Source: Theropithecus gelada
Lineage: Eukaryota; Chordata; Mammalia; Primates; Cercopithecidae
Assembly (NCBI RefSeq): GCF_003255815.1
Contig: NC_037670.1
Location: 29,434,981-29,498,980 of the forward strand
Reading direction: 5' to 3'
DNA length: 64,000 nucleotides
Shown piece by piece: positions 37,301-45,000 of the stretch; positions within the stretch are counted from its first letter, which is position 1, and each line of letters opens with the position of its first letter. The position numbers and the translations under genes were made by a program. The notes under the pieces are model-generated. The model was not told the DNA's origin. It searched no databases and saw only the letters and a program-made list of their open reading frames with translations.

Positions 37301-40300
37301 GTCACTCTTATGATGAGGTTCAACTGTTTTATGGCCTCAGTGTGATTTCACATTGTATGTTCAGAGATAGATAGAGATGCTTCTTGCTTTACAATGGTGT
37401 TATGTCCTGATAAGTAAGGGTGAGTCCTAGGGGCAATCAAGTGCTGGCTTCCTCCCTGCAGTACTCCTTGTGGTAACACCGTCACAAATAATTGACCAGT
37501 GCCAGGAGGAGTCACCTGCCCAAGCAGTGCCTCTGAGCCCTGGGTAGTACCAACAGCAGCTGTACTCCCTGATGTCGTACCCCCTGCCCCATCTCCCACT
37601 GCAGGAGTGGGAAAGTATAGTGTATCTCAGCAGCTGTCCCCTCTGTGTTAACTGCATCATAACTGGTGTAAGCACCCTGGATCACCACCTGGGTCATGGA
37701 TTGAGTGGCAGGATAGCCACTGATGGCACCAGTGCCCTCAGTCTGGACATCCAGCTGCCCCTCACACACCTGGATCACCCTGCGCATCACTTGACGCTGG
37801 GGTCAGGGAAGGCGGCAGCTGACTGGATGCTGGCAATAGCCCCACTGGCTGGGTCTTCCCCAGTAGCCATTGCACGTGCCTGAATCTGCACTGTCCCCTC
37901 TGTCTAGTGCCCTTTCATTTCACCTTTCAGGACTTCCTTAAGCATTTCTTGCAGGGGAGGTCTAGTGGTAATGAACTCCTTCAGCTTTTGTCTATCTAGG
38001 AACATCTTAATTTCCTTATGCTTTTGGAGGGCAATTTTGTCGTATACAGGGTTTTGAGTTTTGTTTTGGTTTTTTTTAGCACTTTGAATATACTGGTCTC
38101 CAAAGTATCAGATAAGAAATCTGCTGATTATGTTATCAAAGATCCCTTGTGTATGACAAGTCACTTCTCTGTCTTTGGCTTTCAAAAGTTTGACTATGTT
38201 TCTTAGTGTGGTCTCTTTGAGATCACTGTACTTGGAGTTTGCTGATCTGTCCAGTGCTGAGAGTGGGTTGTTCAAGTCACCAACTACTATCATATTGGAG
38301 TCTATCTTTCCTTTTATGTAGAGTAATATTTACTTTATATATCTGGGTGCTTTGGTGTTGGGTACATGTATGTTTAGAATTGTTATATCCTCTTGCTGAA
38401 TTGGTCCCTTTATCATTATATTATAACCTTCTTCATCTCTGTTTTTACAGTTTTTAACTTAATGTCTTTTTAATCTGACATAAGTATAGCAATTCCTGAC
38501 AGCTTTTGGTTTCCATTTGCTTGGAATAACTTTTTCCATCCCTTCAATTTCAGTTTATATGTGTCTTTATAGGTGAAGTGGGTTTCTTATAGAAAGCATA
38601 TAATTGAGTCATTTAAAAAATATTCATTTAGCCAGTCTCTTTAAGTACAGAATTTAATCCATTTACATTCAAGATTATTATTGATATTTGAGCACTTACT
38701 TTTGTCATTTTGTTAATAGTGTTCTAATAATATCCTTCGCTCCTTTCTTCCTCTCTTATTATTTATCATTGTGGTTTGATGGTTTTGTCTAGTGATAAGG
38801 TTTAATTCTTTTCTCTTTCTCCTTTGTGTATCTGCTCTATCAGTGAGTTTTATACTTTTCCATGTTTTAATTGTACTGACTACTTTCTTTTCACTTCCAG
38901 ATGTAGGACTCCCTGGAGCATTTCTCATAAGGCTGGTCTAGCAGTGATGAATTCCCTCAGATTTTGCTTGTCTGGGAAAAACTGTATTTCTCCCTCATTT
39001 CTGAAGGATAGTTTTGCTGGGAATAGCATTCTTGGCTGTTTGAGGATATCATCCCATCCTCTCCTGTACTGTAAGGTTTCTGTGAAGAAATCTGCTGTTA
39101 GCTGAACAGGGATTTTCTTAAATGTGACTTGATGCCTTTCTCTTGCTGTTTTTAGAATTCTCTCTGTCTTTGACTTTTGACAACAGACAATAATGTGCTT
39201 TGGAGAGAACCTTTTTGGGTTAAATCTATTTGGGAATCATTGAGCTTTCTGGATCTGGATGTCTGTCTCTCCAGACTTGGGAAGTGTTCAGCTATTATTT
39301 CATTAAATAGTTTGTATACGTCTTTTACCTTTTCTCCTCTTTCTGTAACTTACATAGTATGAATATTTGTTCCTTTAATGATATCCCATAAGTCTCGTAG
39401 GGTTTCACTTGGTTTTTCTATAACTGAGTAATATCAAATGATATATCTTCAAGTTCAGAGATTATTTCTTCTGCTTTACCAAGTCTGTTGTTGAAGCTGT
39501 TTATTGTATTTTTAAAATGTAATTCATTGAATTCTTCAACTGCAGGATTTGTTTGGTTCTTCTTCATCATGTTTTGATTTTTTTGTTCAATTTTTTGTAT
39601 TGTGAATTGTTTTCCTGATTTGTTGAACTATCTGTATTTTCTTTTTCCTTTTCTTTTTTTTTTTGAGATGGAGTCTCGCTCTGTCACCCAGGCTGGAGTG
39701 CAGTGGCCGGATCTCAGCTCACTGGAAGCTCCGCCTCCCGGGTTTACACCATTCTCCTGCCTCAGCCTCCTGAGTAGCTGGGACTACAGGCGCCCACCAA
39801 CTCGCCTGGCTAGTTTTTTTGTACTTTTTAGTAGAGATGGGGTTTCACCGTGTTAGCCAGGATAGTCTCGATATCCTGACCTCGTGATCCGCCTGTCTCA
39901 GCCTCCCAAAGTGCTGGGATTACAGGCTTGAGCCACCACACCCAGCCTGTATTTTCTTGTATCTTGTTGAGTTTCCTTAAGATCATTAGTTTTAATTCCT
40001 TTTCCAGCAATCTGTTGATCTTCTTTTCATTGGGCCACCATTAGAGAGTTCTTACTTTCCTTTGGTGGTGTCATATTTCCTTGCTTTTTCATGTTTTTGT
40101 GTCTCTGCATTGATAAGATAATTACGTCTTCCAAACTCTACAAACAATGGCTTTCAAAGACAAAGTCTTTTATTAGCAGTTGGGTTTCAGTATGCTGGTT
40201 TCAAAAGGTGTGGTGACTGTTTCCTGACAGATGCAGTGATATGGTCTGCATGCAGCTGCTGTACCTGTGTTCAATGTCAGTAGTAAATGGGTGCCTCAGG

Positions 40301-41999
40301 GCCTAGGCTGCAGAAGTTTGTGGCAGTGGTAGTGTAGGTTGTTAATGTCCTCAGTGTCAAAGGCTTTTAGGATGCTCCTATTCTTGTCTTCCCCACAATG
40401 GGGAGACTTAGGCAAGGGGATACCTCTTGGTGTCAGGTCTGACAGGGGCTATATATATGCAGCTGCAGCAGCTCTTGATTCCAGGTGAACGTGCTCAGAG
40501 TGGCTACTGGGCAAAGGTCCTAGGCTCAGGATCTCACAAACCTATTGAGACACTTGGTTCCTGAGGTGGGTTTGCTCTCTGTGGCAGGGGTTGGATGTAG
40601 GTTGCTCACAGAGCCAGGATTTGTGACCTGGAGGTGCTTCCTGGCAGCTCAGGCCCAGAGAATGGGTTATAGCTTTGATTCTACCCCTCTGGAGGTCAGG
40701 GCATAGCAATGGCCTGACTATAAAGAAGGGGTTCCCTGGAGGTTTGGGCCTGGGGAGCAGGGTATGGTTTTAATTTGGGAACATGAGCTAATAGGGCTCA
40801 GTGGCAACACAGGTCCCAAAGGATGAGGCACCATGAAGTCATGACTTTAAATCTTGGACTAGCTGGGGATGAGCAGTACCCCAGACTGTGAGACCAGGTG
40901 TAGCTGCAGCAGCAAGTACTACAAAATAGTGAAGCATAGCTATTATTTGGGCTGGGAATGGGGGTTAGGGAACAGTACAGTGATGACTCTCACTCAGCAG
41001 CTCAGACTCTAGACTAGTCCAGCTCCAAGGAAGCCGGGTACTACAGTTGTTTGGCCTGTAGAACAGGGTGTCTCAGCTGAGCCACTGCTCTGTTTCCCTG
41101 AGACATAGCGTACTACATCAGCTCAGCCCTGGGATGCATGGCTGCTTGGCTTGGATAGGACACTGATTCTGCAGGGAGCGATGTGCTCCTTCAGCTGAGG
41201 CCCGGGGAATGTGACTGTTCTGGTGGTTCAGGCCCTGTTTCCCTGGAATACAGTATACCACTTCAGCTTAGGCACAGGGGTGCACAACTGCTCTGGGCGG
41301 CCAAGGTACTGTTCCCTTCCTATTCCCAGGAAATAGGATGCTGCTTCAGCTCTTGCCCAAGGGAGGTGGGGGAGAAGTAGGTGGAGTAGTTCCACCTCTA
41401 CTTGGCCCCACAGGGAAGGGTGTAATAGCTGCTTAAAGTTTAGCTTAAGGATGTTAAGCCATCAGCCTGGGGTGGTTCAGATGAAAGGAAGCCATGTCTA
41501 CAAGTCTCCGAAGCAAGACACACTCCAGAAGTAGTTCCAGTTCCAAGATGGAGTGGCACAGTAGCTGTGAGGGCCACAGCAGGCAGAGCACAGTGTTGGT
41601 TCCTTCTCTGGAGGGAACGCAGCTAAGCAGACTCTAGGCAGCTTCCTCAGCTTGGCTTAGTTGCTGTCCAGACTCTAAGGAACCCCAGTGGTGAGATCTG
41701 TTGGTGCCCATGGTGTAGCTGGGGATTACTGGGATCTTCTTATCTCCTTGCCATAGGAAGAAGCTCCTCCTGGTTCCCAGATGATCCTAGGAATCCTGGT
41801 ATTTCCTCCCATTCTCCATGTGGCCATCCCACTTTCCTCTGCTCACTAGGATTTCTGTTACTTCTTTGATGTACTCTAGCACTCTTAGTTAAGTTTGCTA
41901 AAATGTAGTTGTTTATTTGTTGTTCTGGCTGTCTTATGAGGGGATGAGCAGTAGAGGCTTCTAGTTGGCCATCTTGCTAACATCACTCTCCCAGACAAC

Positions 42000-42033
<34 letters not shown>

Positions 42034-45000
42034 TGTGTTTTGCTTTGTTTGATTGCTGTTTAATTGTTGTTAATCCTGTGCCAAGGGTCAGCTTGAACTA
42101 TAAACTTAAGGTCTCTCCTGAGCCTTTCCCTAGGTATGTACAGTGACTTTCTAATTTTCCCCATAAATGCAGTTGTTTTTATATGTCCTAGTCTTTAGTA
42201 TCTGACTCCCAAAAGTGAAAGAGAAAAATGAAGCAGAGGGGGATTTCTAGCCCTTTAAATCCATGAGGCAGGGGAGTGAGTGGGGTGGGGGTTGTAACAA
42301 TGAGTAAGGGCAACAACAACCGTCCATCTCTTTGCACTTTTGTGATGAGAAGGAGCAATGAGTAATCAGAGCACAGATCCCAGAGATCTAGATGGTGGGT
42401 TTCTTTTTGCTCACCTGATTCCTGTAAGTTGTGTGCAGGTTGCTCTAATAATGTGCATAGCTGTCTGCCAAGGGTTGAGAGGTGGAAGATGGGTAGCTGC
42501 TATTGTACTAAGAGCTCAAACAGACCAAAATTAACTGCAACTTACCATCTAAGCCTGCCCTGCCCCCTGGAAGTTGCAAGCCTTCAATAGACTCCAGAGT
42601 TCCAAAATAGTTACATCAGATTCTGCCAGTACAGTTCTTGTCTAGGTGAGGAGACAGATTCCTGGTGCTTTCTACCTTGCCATCTTTCCAGAATCCTCAA
42701 AAGAAGTATTTGTAAAAACTGCTTCTTTATGTTAAACACATATCTCAAACTAGATTGCAAGTTCCTTAAGGGCAGAATCTATATCGTTTCATGGTTGATT
42801 TGCATTTTTTCAGAGTATCCAGCATAATGGTGGGCTCCCAGGAACTCCTTTAATATCACAAAGGACTGACCTTTCACTTTGATAAGCTATATGTTTTTTA
42901 AAAGACCAGCTTTTAAATTTATTTATGGTTCCTACAATATTTCTTTTACTTCTGCCTTGGGGCAATGTTATCTCATTGTAGACTTGTTCTACCACAGGGG
43001 CTCCCTTACAGAACTTTCTTAATTGAGACAGCTTCTTGCACTTTCCAGTTAGATCTTATAGTATGGGGTCAAAAGGGTAGACATCTGAGAAAACACTTTC
43101 TGATTTTTTTTTTTTTCTTTAATTTAAGGTGATATCCATCAGGTCTCCCCATCCTCAATTTTCTGTTTCATACTTGGAGTCTCTAAAACTTCATCCCTGA
43201 ATAGAATACATCACATCCCCTTATCCCACTCTAGAATTCTTAACTTGCTTCTCATCCATTTATTAGAATTTATAGATTCTATTCAGCCAAAGGATAGCAA
43301 CTGGGTTTACAGACTTTAACAAAAGATCTGATGGCATCTGTAGTATTTACAATATCTTGGGCAGAATATTATAATTCTAGTAATTTTGGGCCTTGAGACA
43401 AGAATAGAAAATGTTATAGGGTACAGCTAGCGATCTCCTCAGGGAGAAAAAAAATCCTTTACTGCTAAAGGAAGGAGACCCTGAAGTTACATGGGTAACT
43501 TCATGAAGGCATGCTGGCATTTGGAAGACCAACGAATAACTGACTGATAAATGGACAGGGGCTTGGAAATAAAGTTATTAAACAGGATTTTAGTTTTCAC
43601 AGATTTTGCTCTGTTAGTATTGGCAATCTCCTTTTAATAATTTTTTCATAAAATTATTGTTATGTAACACTAACATACAATATATTAATTTACTAGTATA
43701 TTAATGTGTTTTATATTAGCATATTAACAATTATTACCCCACATGTAAATGTATAAATGGACATTTAATCTAATATACATAAATGTATTTATAATTTTGG
43801 TTGCTTTCAACTTTTCACATTCATCTTGATGACCAAAATGGTGTACTATATTTTTAAGTCTGACATAAATCCAAATATAGGTATCTGTACAAATATGTAA
43901 GTAAATGTCTTCCCATATTTTTTATAGTTTTCTTAATCTAGGGTCCTAGAATTGCATTTACTAGGCTAAAAGGTATATTTATACAACTTCTGAAAGAATG
44001 AGCAACATTATAATCTCACTGAGTTAACTTTCAGGATCAGCTTGAGCTGTAAACTTAAGGTCTTGAGTTTTGAACATTCTGTTTTGAACATGATTATTTC
44101 TTTGGGGAAAAAGTAGGTAGTTGTGTAAACCAAAAATAAAATTCTAAGTCCCTTAACCATCAGAATGGACCCCTTCTCTTGACCAAGGGCATTCCAAAAT
44201 TAACCTGAAAAACTACTTCAGGCCAAGATGGGGAAGGCAGGTTTGGCTATGCCTCATTATACCCTCCTCTCTTCTGGAATTCAGAAAAAGCCAACCACCA
44301 TTAACATCAACACAGACTTTAAGTTTCACAAGAAACAGTTACAATCTATTCTCTCTGAAGCCTGCTATCTGCAGGCCTCATCTGCATCAAGGGTGTTCAC
44401 TCTTTTGGCTTCCTTGGGCCACAATGGAAGAACAATTGTCTTGGGCCAAACATAAAATACACTATCTGATGAGCTAAAAAAAGAAAAAAGAAAAAAAAAA
44501 AAGGAAAAGAAAACAAACAAACAGACAAAACCCCTCATATTTTAAGAAAGTTTTACAAATTTGTGTTGGGATGGATTCAAAGCCGTCACAGGCTGCATGC
44601 AGCCAGTGGGCTGTGAGTTGGACAAGCTTGATCTGCATGATAAAATTTTGGTCTCCACAACCCCTTGGGACATCCCAGACATTCCTTTCTATTGATTCCA
44701 GGTTTTTAGATAATAACTCTTTCAAGCAATTATCAATCAGAAAATCTTTAAATCTATCTATGACCTAGGAGCCTTGCTTTTTGTCCTGCCTTTCCAGATC
44801 GAACCAATCAAATGTACATCTTCGATGTACTGATTGATATATTATGTCTCCCTAAAATGTATAAAAGCAAGCTGGGCCTTGGGCACATGCGGCCAGGACC
44901 TCTTGAGGCTGTGTCATGGATGCATCCTTAACCTTGGCAAAATAAACTTTCTAAGTTGATTTGAGACCTGTCTCAGATATTTCTGGGCTCACAGTTAACT

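Noticed and set aside
37512..37790. Open USF1-like frame as a possible functional gene
   Set aside because: Lacks the start and the whole DNA-binding/dimerisation part and is frameshifted on both sides.
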